This document shows positions 20,101-37,699 of a stretch of 64,000 nt of DNA, one piece after another. The DNA lies in the NCBI GenBank assembly GCA_963556255.1, contig OY744609.1:13426790-13490789 (forward strand), written 5' to 3'. The notes beneath the pieces are model-generated. The model worked only from the letters and a program-made list of their open reading frames with translations. It was not told the origin of the DNA and did not search any database. This stretch comes from Allolobophora icterica (Eukaryota; Annelida; Clitellata; Crassiclitellata; Lumbricidae). The translations under genes and the position numbers were made by a program. Position 1 is the stretch's first letter. The number at the start of each line of letters is the position of its first letter.

Positions 20101-22235
20101 TTTTTCTGTAGCTGAAAATAATATTTCTTTTTTTGAATAATTTCTAAAAATGTCTTAATTTCTTGACACCAGACTAACATATTATGTGAAGGAAAGGCCT
20201 ATTGTATTCCTACTTAATGCTGGTATCATCTACTTTTAGGAAATTGCCATTTAATAAGCACCAGAGGAATATTTCAGGTCCCTGTGATTAAATATGATTA
20301 CACAAAAAGGGCGGACTGTAATGAAAAAAGAGGAGTTTTGACGTTATAAATTCTGAAAAAAATTAACTTATGATTAAAAATATAGTGGACTAGCCGGTTT
20401 ACCCGGCGTTGCCCGGGGTTATAAGTTTCAATCCCTGTAGCGAATAAGCAAGAAAAGTTAATGTGAAGTGAAATCCCTACGGCTGCGCCATCTGGCGAAT
20501 CTTTATAAATGCGTCCCGGTGACAGAGAATTGGCGGTCAAACACACAGAATCTTCTCGGGCGGCGCCATCTGGCGAGTGAAAATAGGTCGAGTGTAAGTT
20601 TTTGACCAGCTAAAAATGCATTGCGCGGGTAGGTTTATGCCCGGCACACCATGGTAGCGGTGAAAACGGGGGACGCAAAGCCTCACACTGGGTGTGTAAT
20701 GCCGACCCCGAGACAGTAGTGAAGGTTTGGAGTGAAAAGCTCCAAAACTGTAGAAATGCATCCCGGTCAAAGTCGCTGTGACAGACAGATACTTCTCTTT
20801 ATTTATATAGATTTCTTTCAAATTAGTTAAGTTTAACTATGTAGGCTACATGACTAAAAAAAACACTTTCAACCAATTTTGGGGAAAATAATTTTTTTGT
20901 TTTTCGTAGACGAAATTTGTAACATTTCGGATAATGACCCAAATATCCTTATACATCTTTTGCTTTCCTCAAGACTTATTTCTTTTCTCTTGGCCTTGCA
21001 CACAGGGAGCGCCTCTGAACGGTTCACCCTTCTAGAGGCGCTTTATAAGTGTTTAAATACAATACAATACAATACAATACATCAGAGGATATATTAAGAA
21101 ATTTCCACTGGTAAGAATATTTTGAAAAAGGACATTTTTCGCGCGTAGCCTAATTTTAAGTTAAAAAGCACTGAATCACAGAAACTTGGTAGACATCTAT
21201 TTTAATTAGGGGCCTATTTGAACTTTCAAGCAGTCAAATTATAAAAATGAACTCATTATTAATGAGAATTTCAACTTCAAGCCACCTCAAAGTCATAATA
21301 AAAATAAAATCATTTAATCGTTTCATCATTGGTGGCGACTCGTGGGACTAAAATGGCAAAATTCACTGGTGGAGAAAAGGGCAAGGACTGGTGGGGAATT
21401 TCACCAGCAGTCAACATGTAAAAATGTCCTGTTAGGGCATATATAGCCTACATATAAGAAACGAAATGGTATGACTGCCAAGAAAAGAGTAGGCTACACC
21501 TACATTCAACGTGTATTGATCTCTTTCCTCTCTGTCGACCGGTCCGATTAAGACCAGCTTAAGTTCGAATTCACCGGTCACTGAATTACGATCGATCTGC
21601 AGCGAAAACTTGTCGGCTGCGTCCGTGATCAGCTTGTACTCAGTGACCCCGTTTGCTGGACTGTCCAAGTCGGTTGCAGCCGTCACTGGAAAGAGTTCCA
21701 TCGGAAACGGAGTAGATTCCGGAAGCTGTTTCTCGACGCGCGCCATCGGAAAAACGGGATGATTGTCGTTGATGTCCTTGACAACGACCTTGACCTTGAT
21801 GACCTCGAAGTATGCGGGCGGTTGGACGGCAATATCGAATTGGAGGACACAGTCCGCGGTCCTGGGTCGAAGGTCGCGACAGACGATCTCGCGATCGACC
21901 AGCCCAGCCGTCGAGAGGACCCCGCTGTGGTCGACCAGCGAGAACAGACCCAGGTGAGGTTGATGCTTGTCGAGGAAGACGAACCTCAGTGATGCAGCCA
22001 CTTCCGGTCGGTACTTGGACGACAGACCAGCGTCCTTCCGGAGGTTGGTAATGACGATCGTACCACGTGGAGACTCCTCTTCGATGGTATAGGACAGCAG
22101 ACGATCCGTCATTGTTGCCGCGTTTGTTGCAGCTGCTGCCCCTACGAGAAAGAGATGAACCAGGACCAGGGCGCATAACAAGAGGTCAGATTTAGACAAT
22201 TCCTCCACCCTATCTCTCGTTCGCTGTCGTCTCAT
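5625..22235 (-). CDS. Protocadherin, seven cadherin repeats (whole gene, 5 coding exons)
   Basis: Calcium-dependent cell-adhesion receptor of the plasma membrane. Coding exons are complement 21504-22235, 17561-17798, 8143-9923, 7152-7293 and 5625-6031. All introns are GT-AG and the phases agree (0, 1, 0, 1), giving 1099 residues. Residues 17-38 are a hydrophobic signal segment. Seven cadherin repeats follow, ending near 157, 273, 381, 494, 597, 703 and 800. Linker motifs include DINDN (154-158), DVNDN (267-271 and 375-379), DLDDH, DVDDE and DCNDN; repeat 7 ends without a DxNDN. The transmembrane helix is about 821-851, followed by a basic stop-transfer and a Ser/Pro-rich tail of about 245 residues. 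Seven repeats match delta-1 protocadherins, but orthology is unproven. The C terminus carries KSVRF (1090-1094), which fits the RVxF PP1-docking pattern. Intron 2 contains a full LTR retrotransposon in antisense. The start is the first ATG before the signal segment. Confidence 0.9.
6888..7112. repeat. Dispersed repeat family, copy 2
   Basis: Partner of 2431-2660, lying in protocadherin intron 4, directly beside exon 4. Confidence 0.75.
7152..7293 (-). CDS. Protocadherin exon 4: cytoplasmic segment
   Basis: Small exon for residues 918-964 plus one base. It reads GRQRWNPVFDGDSGLDV, then a Ser/Thr-rich run (TTSATSQGSSS) and CRRPAKSILS. It was recognised because exon 3 ends in phase 0 while the last exon needs phase 1, and this 142-base open stretch with acceptor CACAG and donor GTGAGA repairs the phase. 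Asp-Ser-Gly acidic motifs are common in protocadherin tails. Confidence 0.82.
7925..8110 (+). repeat. Retroposon 3' end with GATT tail
   Basis: GGGCGCCCTAGTGGCTGCC... ending AATAAACGAATTT and then about 18 GATT units. The form resembles a LINE/SINE 3' tail; family not identified. It ends 33 bases from the protocadherin exon 3 donor. Confidence 0.55.
8143..9923 (-). CDS. Protocadherin exon 3: EC3 to EC7, transmembrane helix, juxtamembrane region
   Basis: This large exon encodes residues 324-917. It carries LDRE-type motifs and the linkers DVNDN, DLDDH, DVDDE and DCNDN, then a helix of about 31 hydrophobic residues ending in WQRFGRRRK. Several N-glycosylation sequons (NSS, NET, NQT) lie in EC6 and EC7. 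The donor GTAAGT follows DYEP; reading through it gives a short false end at 8110. A long plus-strand ORF over 8221-9372 is only its antisense shadow. Confidence 0.93.
10304..10425. repeat. CATA microsatellite, insertion target of the LTR element
   Basis: Continues after the element at 16848-16890. Confidence 0.93.
10426..10857 (+). repeat. 5' LTR of the Gmr1-like element
   Basis: 432 bases, TG...CA. Contains a kappaB-like GGACTTTCC (10564-10572), a CRE TGACGTCA (10587-10594), a TATA box (TATATAAG, 10623-10630) and an AATAAA just past 10790, so promoter and poly(A) signals are both recognisable. A short ORF inside is not supported as a gene. Confidence 0.93.
10587..10630 (+). promoter_or_regulatory. 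LTR core promoter: CRE and TATA box
   Basis: TGACGTCA followed 36 bases later by TATATAAG. The same arrangement is present in the 3' LTR at 16577-16620, from which it could transcribe antisense to the protocadherin. Confidence 0.6.
10862..10879 (+). other. Primer-binding site, tRNA-Leu type
   Basis: TGGTGGCAGCGGTGGGAT, four bases after the LTR. It is complementary to the CCA-ending 3' end of animal tRNA-Leu (AAG-type isoacceptor). Confidence 0.75.
11383..14535 (+). CDS. Gag-protease-integrase polyprotein of the Gmr1-like element
   Basis: 1050 codons. About residues 67-185 are a Glu/Lys/Arg coiled coil built of near-exact EREERKEKEE-type repeats, and about 195-360 form a Gag capsid-like helical domain. 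The CCHC zinc knuckle is C429-C432-H437-C442. The aspartic protease motif DSGA starts at D530. The integrase has an N-terminal zinc motif (H753, H760, C790, C793) and a D,D(35)E core at D824, D889 and E925. The frame closes at TAG 14533, inside the integrase C-terminal region. The W.GP...V...SPYSY-type C-terminal segment continues in the -1 frame after about 14508. I take this as a mutation, since it cuts within a domain, but a programmed shift is not excluded. Confidence 0.88.
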   Translation: MEAFTTEMQANIRKMSSERLRVYLMKAGRDEDDVMSWDRNQLMEEWAMEIGKEEEEFKGSPISPTGVDYELQKRRLEFEIRKYEERKEKEEREREERKEKEEREREERKEKEEREEKRREEEKKERKEKEEREREERKEKEEREEKRREEEKKERKEKEEREKKERKEKEERERKEKQEERNVRDSLASRTKRYSDALKNILWKFPSDPIEIPGFFDHLDGLFNVYEVDEDVRAKLLLAILSERAKALTMRLTEAQLHDYKFLKEFLLREFKISPSNLRARFWSLHKASDESFTIYSSKLRVALMYYLKSRKITDEFNKLVSLLVADRLKESLTKACLDYILAQEKEEWLSCEDIANAADIYVASHDGGNDLVCRSHPTPKYNNWTRGQPHVQVNNQTAQPKSPKPEIRGEAKIGARVSQEEAKLKGLCFLCHQKGHRARECQTKPSSKKVSTCIFGNPTEEVIDSCVEKVNVLHEIPEQVKQGNLLDNSKPIGLETAVRVYENSTDGLHERSYINVQIEDLPSQPALSDSGAEICCIDKKLIESLNLPVIKRINIIGFQGEGCKADVVYLQMKLANSMEGTTNIAPSLCVMFAAVPELNERVILTPHVVDLLRDSSQYVVMVAGVDRCVQINKGAEEDNLEVNIEKSNSNESLPSEVNEYSQEQLVDDSDNFLDVESTEFKSDEGVANNDTLLREQQNCHNLISCWQQARQNKNNFFIDNNLLYHKGEIMGHKVNQLCLPEDRIEVVLRVAHDAPCAGHMAFKATRARIKLNFWFPRMDERIREYCASCQICQLRTPVKVADRVPITPIPRADELCFNHLNMDCIGPMVVTGESNKSKPQYNYALVLVDKFSRWPMAYPLRSLNAKGVCEALLQVFTTFSIPRIISSDCGTNFTSRLTKEFLRRMGCSPRFNTPGHPEAAGLVERCNQSLKTMIFKLAQSDPRGWHQLLPFVLWSLREKPSGTTHISPFTMVYGTLPRGPLSVLKESWAGERKVPLNLGKSPEEYLQSLKENLEFAKVYADYYSDIETKRYADYYNLRSTDRNTKLEIK
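14508..16220 (+). pseudogene. Integrase tail, reverse transcriptase and RNase H, interrupted by a stop
   Basis: One reading frame from 14508 to the TGA at 16218, broken by TAG at 15150-15152. Before the break are the integrase C-terminal SH3-like piece and the RT N terminus (PLLKP, ASPVV, LAIDYRHVN motifs). After it are RT palm motifs, including FDAKSGYWQI and FVDD (15417-15428), then RNase H with DASATAVG, E and D catalytic positions and YSDHNPL. The stop falls in a conserved RT motif, so full-length RT cannot be made without readthrough. No envelope gene is present. Confidence 0.87.
16402..16415 (+). other. Polypurine tract
   Basis: GAGGGCGGAGGGAA directly before the 3' LTR, the plus-strand primer site. 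A second G-run (about 16231-16241) lies further upstream. Confidence 0.6.
16416..16847 (+). repeat. 3' LTR of the Gmr1-like element
   Basis: 432 bases, no difference from the 5' LTR found on block-by-block reading. Followed by the CATAC target duplication. Confidence 0.93.
17148..17246. repeat. Minisatellite, unit GGCGCAATTGTCGG
   Basis: About seven imperfect 14-15-base units in protocadherin intron 2. G-rich with a CAATTG palindrome in each unit. Confidence 0.88.
17561..17798 (-). CDS. Protocadherin exon 2: end of EC2, start of EC3
   Basis: Encodes residues 245-323 plus one base. It holds the AYDGG motif, the DVNDN linker closing EC2 and the DPDLGPNG motif of EC3. The acceptor is CAG before GTGGTTGCC and the donor is GTGAGA. 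The phase-1 end fits the acceptor at 9923. Confidence 0.9.
17880..18010 (+). repeat. Dispersed repeat (TGTAATGTAAATCTC family), copy 1
   Basis: Shares TGTAATGTAAATCTC, ATATCAAAT and CAGGTCA.AGTCCGGGG-type blocks with 36395-36580. Lies in protocadherin intron 1. Confidence 0.65.
19083..20941. mobile_element. Candidate inverted-repeat-bounded element in protocadherin intron 1
   Basis: TGGGTCATTATCCGAAA at the left and its exact reverse complement at the right. Inside, CATTACCATC recurs near 19697, 19850 and 19877 and inverted near 19937. No transposase ORF. The span may be composite; target duplication unclear. Confidence 0.45.
20380..20815. repeat. Dispersed element with CCCGGCGTTGCCCGGG head
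   Basis: Starts near ATATAGTGGACTAGCCGG and TTACCCGGCGTTGCCCGGGG, contains GCCATCTGGCGA twice, and ends TTTATTTATATAGAT. The layout is familiar from dispersed invertebrate elements; family not named. Confidence 0.5.
21504..22235 (-). CDS. Protocadherin exon 1: signal peptide, EC1 and most of EC2
   Basis: Encodes residues 1-244. The N terminus is basic (MRRQRTR), followed by a leucine/alanine-rich core, then EC1 with a DRE motif and the DINDN linker, and EC2 up to the DREERDQYTLN stretch. The donor is GTAGGT and the exon ends in phase 0. The frame stays open past the donor for about 70 bases, so a pure ORF call would run too far. Joining to exon 2 continues the conserved EC2 pattern (YTLN then VVAYDGG). 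Confidence 0.9.
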
Positions 22236-24290
22236 GCTGCCTAACGAGATTTGTGCAGTTAGAAACTGTACAGGTGTTATTACGTTTGTCAAAATGTTCC
22301 CCGACCAAATCTTTGCCTTCCCGAATTCGCCTTTATTGACAGCCTGTTCTCACGACTTCGCTCTTCTTTGTGAACTCAAGAAATCCGCGGTTGTCAACGC
22401 AATTAAAACGATTCTAAATGTTTCTCAGTTGATGTAGGAGAATGCACATATAGGCTACTTATCCCAAATTGAGGTGGTTAGACTGTCCACACGTTCTATG
22501 CCCTTCCTTCGCGTTGTTGTTGAGTTAGGCTATGCGGGATGGCGCGGTTACCAAAGTAAACACCTAACAAAATAATTGGGTGGCTTAACCAATGTTAGCT
22601 AAGTTAGCGCCTAATTATATTATGGTTTAAGATTCGTCTACGTCTTACACTGTCAGTGTCTGCCTCTCTGTCTCTAGCCTGTATATCCTTTGTACGTCGT
22701 TGTCCGCATCTTGTGTATCCTGGACAATAAGAAGTGCAACTCATGCGGGGCGCGCGGCTTGGAAGTAGCGTCCTTGATGACAGGATCTTCCGCACTGTAA
22801 GAACCTTTCTAAAGTCCGAGTTTGAAACACGAACAGGATCCTACTAAGCCTCTTAGACTCGTTGCTAACCTTAGTCCTGCACAGCTTATTCCGCTGTGTT
22901 AAAACTCCAGCTCTTAAATAGGATATCATACAAGTATTAGCATAACAGAAGAGGCACAAACAGCTCGACTGGGCTGTGGTAGCATCTAGATGACAGTATT
23001 TGCGCGTGGATACGCGGGGCGCTTCCCACGGGCCTAGAAACCAAACAAAAGGGCTGACGACTTAAGGGGTTAGCATGCACTCGAGTCAACTCGAAGCACA
23101 ACACACCCGGACGACTGTAACGGAAACAACGACGGACGGCCCGAGTCCGCTGGCCGCGTTTGTTTGACAAGGTAGGTAGTAGGCAGAGATCTATTCAACG
23201 CTGCTGCGTCATAATGAGGATGATTATCGTCGGCCTCCTCCTCCTTTCTCCAGGCTTGAGACTGGCACCACCCGGAAAACCGCAGTGGCGGAGCTTTGTT
23301 TGACAAGGACTTCGCGGAGTCCCATAAAGTATGCGGCGCTGCCCCCATAGGACGAGTTTAATTATCCTGAAAAAGAGACCCGTTGAACGGAGACACTCGT
23401 GTCGAAGTGCACTCGCTGGATAAGCCCACTGGGAGCACTTCTGGCCTCGCCCAACACGCAACGCGCTTCGGACAATATGCAAGAGCACAACAAAATGGCC
23501 GACGTTCAGCTTTCGTTGATATGAAGCAAAATCAATCAACTTGAGTAGTTGCTTTCGTCATCTTCCTTGTCATTATTATTATTATATAACGCCTTTTAAT
23601 TAGCCTCTCCAAAGCGCTGCTTATACCGCATATTGAAATCGCGTGCTTCTATGTATTGAATATAGTACTCGGTCGAGTTAAAATGCAAGCACAACGCGAG
23701 ATTCAGCCACAATTTGAAGTGAGGCGAGTTTCAGAAAGAGTCTCAGAATCTGTAAGAAAATTTCCATTTTCTTGTTAATAACTTGTTGATAACTTAGTCG
23801 AAAAACAAATGTGATTTAATTCCATAAAGTTACTGTCAACTAGGCCTATTTGAACTTCCTATGAACAACCTCTTTTGATACAGTTCATGATTAACTACTT
23901 TTCGCAGGGCAAACCACAAGAACCACGAAAATTAGATGATCTCTTCTCCACGACCTGAGATTGTAGTGCACACATTTCCAGCCTGCAAATATCCACGTAC
24001 ATTTTATGGGTCCCATATGGGTCCAATCCGGTTCTCATATGGGAGTGTGTCCCCCACAGGCCAAGTATAGACATACTGGTAGGGTTTATTCCCACTCACA
24101 CACACACACACACACACCTCTGCCACTCGGTCATGCCCAAACAAAGCAAGTGACAACTTAATTTTTTCCATCTAACCTCCTTACCAGCAATTCCAGGACA
24201 TTAGATGGAACCCACAAGGACCCTATGAGAATATGGGTCTTGTATGGGCTTCAAGTGGGTATGCTGGCAGGGCTGCTTTTTATCCGATGG
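22236..24290. other. Spacer between protocadherin and ubinuclein
   Basis: No supported gene. Short ORFs are not conserved-looking. It should hold the protocadherin promoter and 5' UTR and the ubinuclein 3' UTR. A CA run lies near 24098-24116. Confidence 0.6.
24085..24090 (-). terminator. Candidate poly(A) signal for ubinuclein
   Basis: AATAAA on the minus strand, about 200 bases beyond the ubinuclein stop codon. The hexamer is common by chance. Confidence 0.3.
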
Positions 24291-34082
<9,792 letters not shown>

Positions 34083-35392
34083 CGTAATTCTTTGACGAAT
34101 TTCTGTATTTATAATAATTAATGTACAGCCGGCCGTTCGATTCCTTTAGAACTGGCCGACAGTTGCCGGTTTAAAAAATAAAGCGTCATTTCGAGATAAA
34201 CGACGCGCCATACAGCTGACGCGCATGCTCCGTAACCCTGACCTCAAAGCGTCCTAGCAGACGATTCCAATCGTTGGAATGGCTGCGGTTCCCTCGTTGT
34301 ACGCATTCGTATCTGCGCATAGAAGCTACCCCAAAAACGAAGATATCGAAGTGCAACGTCTCCAATGCAAATCAATACGACAGCGTGTCACGCTGGTTTT
34401 GTGGCTCATGAGGAACGATATGCGCGGCCCACTTAACACTGCAATTACCAATGCACAGTCTAAAGTCTCTTGTAATATTAACAGCTCTGTCTACGTTTTC
34501 AGAATACACGTCTGCTGTCAAAATGCTATTTTTAGCGACGTTGTGCAAAAGCTGTAGGGTTAAGGCCGTACCTGCATGAATATTATATAGCGGCGGACTT
34601 ATATAGCCTCGACGCCATATTGCCGCGAAAGACTGTACCGTAACAAAAAATGAATCAAAAGTTACATTTTGACGGGCTATCTCGATGCACATTTAATTTA
34701 ACATGAAAGGTGTAATTAACCTAACACCACCTGTTTAATTTTAAAACCATACCTATAGGCTCTGCTGGAAGCCGCTATAATGTCTGTATAAAGTATAGAC
34801 AGCAGCTGCTGCCGTGGCCTTAAGATATTCGATAAACCAGTAGGCCTAACCTAATCGCATTAATTCTATTAATAAATACCCTGAGCACTAGGGCCTAAAA
34901 CGCTTTATTTTTAAATGTTTATGTGGATGTGTGAAATGAGACACAAAAATTAAAGCCAAATTCTTAAATTTTGGCGAATTGTATTGTATTTATGAATATT
35001 TACGTTGTTTACGCGTGTCATGTTTCGTGCATGTTTCTGGATGTTTCAGGACATTCTGAACTAAAGGGATGTCCGTAATAATATAAGTTATATAATTAAT
35101 GATACAACTAGGCAACATCGCGCTTTCTCTGTGGTCGGCCCCTCTGGAATCGTCTCCTATTGGAGATACGCTTGTTGCCTAGAAATGGTTCGCTTGTGTT
35201 TTACAAGTTACTGAAGGCCAGTTTATACTGTCGTGGTTGGGCTGGGAGCGCTTCTTGAGGGGAGCTATAATTTAGTTTTGAAAATGAATTAATTAATTAA
35301 TTTCAGTGTATATTCTACATACTCACCAAAATTATGGCTTACAAAAGCTTTCGCCTCGCTTTGGTCACGTGACATAATTCAAAGAAAGCAAG
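34083..35392. promoter_or_regulatory. Divergent promoter region between ubinuclein and GLYR1
   Basis: The 1.3 kb between the two start codons. Near the ubinuclein end, ACGCGCATGCTC (about 34217-34228) resembles an NRF1 site. At the GLYR1 end, GTCACGTGAC (35364-35373) is a perfect E-box/CLEAR-type palindrome, and CAAGATGGCCGG over the GLYR1 start resembles a YY1 site. No TATA box sits convincingly near either start. The middle holds no supported gene. Confidence 0.6.
35364..35373. promoter_or_regulatory. Palindromic E-box upstream of GLYR1
   Basis: GTCACGTGAC, 20 bases before the GLYR1 start codon. It is the consensus for bHLH-zip factors of the USF/MiT type. Confidence 0.45.
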
Positions 35393-35427
35393 ATGGCCGG
35401 AGAATTTAAAATTGGAGATCTTGTTTG
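35393..35427 (+). CDS. GLYR1: GLYR1 exon 1
   Basis: Start of the PWWP domain ([11 protein letters not shown]). Donor GTAAAT splits the Trp-12 codon. Confidence 0.85.
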
Positions 35428-37640
35428 GTAAATATCCATTTAATAATCAGTTGATAATGTTTTAGGCCTTATTTTGATATAAGTTTGTTTTTGCGGTTAT
35501 GATTCTGCTACCCAATGAATCTGGTTTGCTTCTTTTTCAGGGCCAAGATGAAGGGATACCCGCCATGGCCCGGAAAGGTAAGTTGTATCCAACGAGGTAA
35601 TAGAAGAACGGTTGTATCAACACTACAGATAGCTTGTGAGAAATATTGTATTTGTGTATAAACGGCATTAGAGCTGTGGGGTAGTGTGGTTTTATCCGAT
35701 TTTCACACTGTTCATTTTGTTGATTTCTTCGGCTACTCTTCAAAGAGTAATTAGTAAATTTAGGCTAAAATAAGTAATTTTCCTTAATTTTATGAAGTTG
35801 GGAAAATGTGAAACTTTATTGCACCGTGGACTTTGTTGATGCAGGTTTGGGCATGGCTTAAGTTTAACGCGCGCATGCAAATGTTACCAAAACACGCCTG
35901 GTGATACCTTACAATACAGGGATTCTAACGCGCCTATTCCCGTAATTCGGAAATGCTCCTACGATTTTATACGAATTTTCGAAAATCTTAGAAATTCAAT
36001 GCAAAAACACCGTCTTCGACATTATTTACGCACGTGCGCGTATCACGTGATACACATCTACGCGTGTCACGTGATACAAACTTTTTTATAACGCAATATG
36101 AGTAACTTACATACCTCAATATGACTTTTCTAACGCAATATTTTTTCGTCAGAAAGACAAGTAATTGCATTATTCTTATAAATTGCATGAAATCCTATAA
36201 ATTATAAGGAAAATGGGAACCCCGCAAATTTTATAGTTGAACAGAAACATCTGCAGATCTATTATGAAACCCATTCAGGGCATTATCCAAGCTTTAAGTT
36301 AAATTCAAATATAGATAGATATACAGATAGAGAGACAGACAGCCTGATAGTGATAGGGTCCATAGGGAGAGAGATGAAGGGAAAGTGATACAGATAATGT
36401 AATGTAAATCTCCAAAATTTCTCAGCGCCACACAAAAGCCACGTCAGGGAGACCAGCTTAGCCACCGGCGCTATATCAAATCAAGTCCGCAGTAGCCATG
36501 TTCGCCTTCTCCGTTCCGGTGCCAGGTCAGAGTCCGGGGAGGTCAAGCCGAGGAGACAGCAGGGTACTACGGTGGTAATCGGGGATAGATAGAGGTTTAG
36601 ACAGGTATAAAAACTGTCTTCAACATAACATTTATATTGTAGACCTGTCTATCTTTAACATTAGAAGATTAATATTGCAGGATATACGAGCATATCTATT
36701 TGTCACAAGTTAAAAATTTAATAATTGTGAAATATTAAAAACAAGTGAAATATTGAAAACAATCCGCTATAGAATTTGCGGGGTTCCCATTTTCCTTATA
36801 ATTTATAGGATTTCATGCAATTTATAAGAATAATGCAATTACTTGTCTTTCTGACGAAAAAATATTGCGTTAGAAAAGTCATATTGAGGTATGTAAGTTA
36901 CTCATATTGCGTTATAAAAAAGTTTGTATCACGTGACACGCGTAGATGTGTATCACGTGATACGCGCACGTGCGTAAATAATGTCGAAGACGGTGTTTTT
37001 GCATTGAATTTCTAAGATTTTCGAAAATTCGTATAAAATCGTAGGAGCATTTCCGAATTACGGGAATAGGCGCGTTAGAATCCCTGTATTGTAAGGTATC
37101 ACCAGGCGTGTTTTGGTAACATTTGCATGCGCGCGTTAAACTTAAGCCATGCCCAGGTTTGCATTCTGATTGCGATAGAATTGGGTTGAACATAGAATTG
37201 GGCTTTGTTTTTGCTGTTTACATCATTAATTCCAAAAATCAGTTTAAACTAGAGGGCCAGTACCGGAATAGCTTAAATTGGAGGATAAAAGCTTTTTCAA
37301 AGTAAGTTAATTTCAGCTCTACTACATGCAAGTGGACTAATCTGGATATTGACCTGATTGCAGTTTGGTATTGGTCAGTTCATGCATTTTTGCGGTAGAC
37401 ACAAGCATGACTGAAGGCAGAAATTAATAATTGATATCCAGTAAGTAAATTGACATCTTTTTCCCCTGTGTGATATAATTCCTTTCATTTTGGAAATGTT
37501 TTTATGTTTCGTTTAGGTCATTGAGCCAAAGCCAGAAGTTAAAAAGCCTGCTGACAAACGGCCAAAGCAGTTTGTGTTCTTCTTTGGCTCGGAGAACTAG
37601 TAAGCCTTTCGTCTATATTTACTATGAAATTCTAGTATGC

Positions 37641-37699
<59 letters not shown>

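Noticed and set aside
23895..24280. Recurring CCCATATGGG/TGGGTCC motifs, also near 53820-53930
   Set aside because: Similar words occur in both places, but ends and a target duplication could not be defined.
35988..37015. Identical 66-residue ORFs on opposite strands
   Set aside because: They are the two arms of the foldback element, not duplicated genes.
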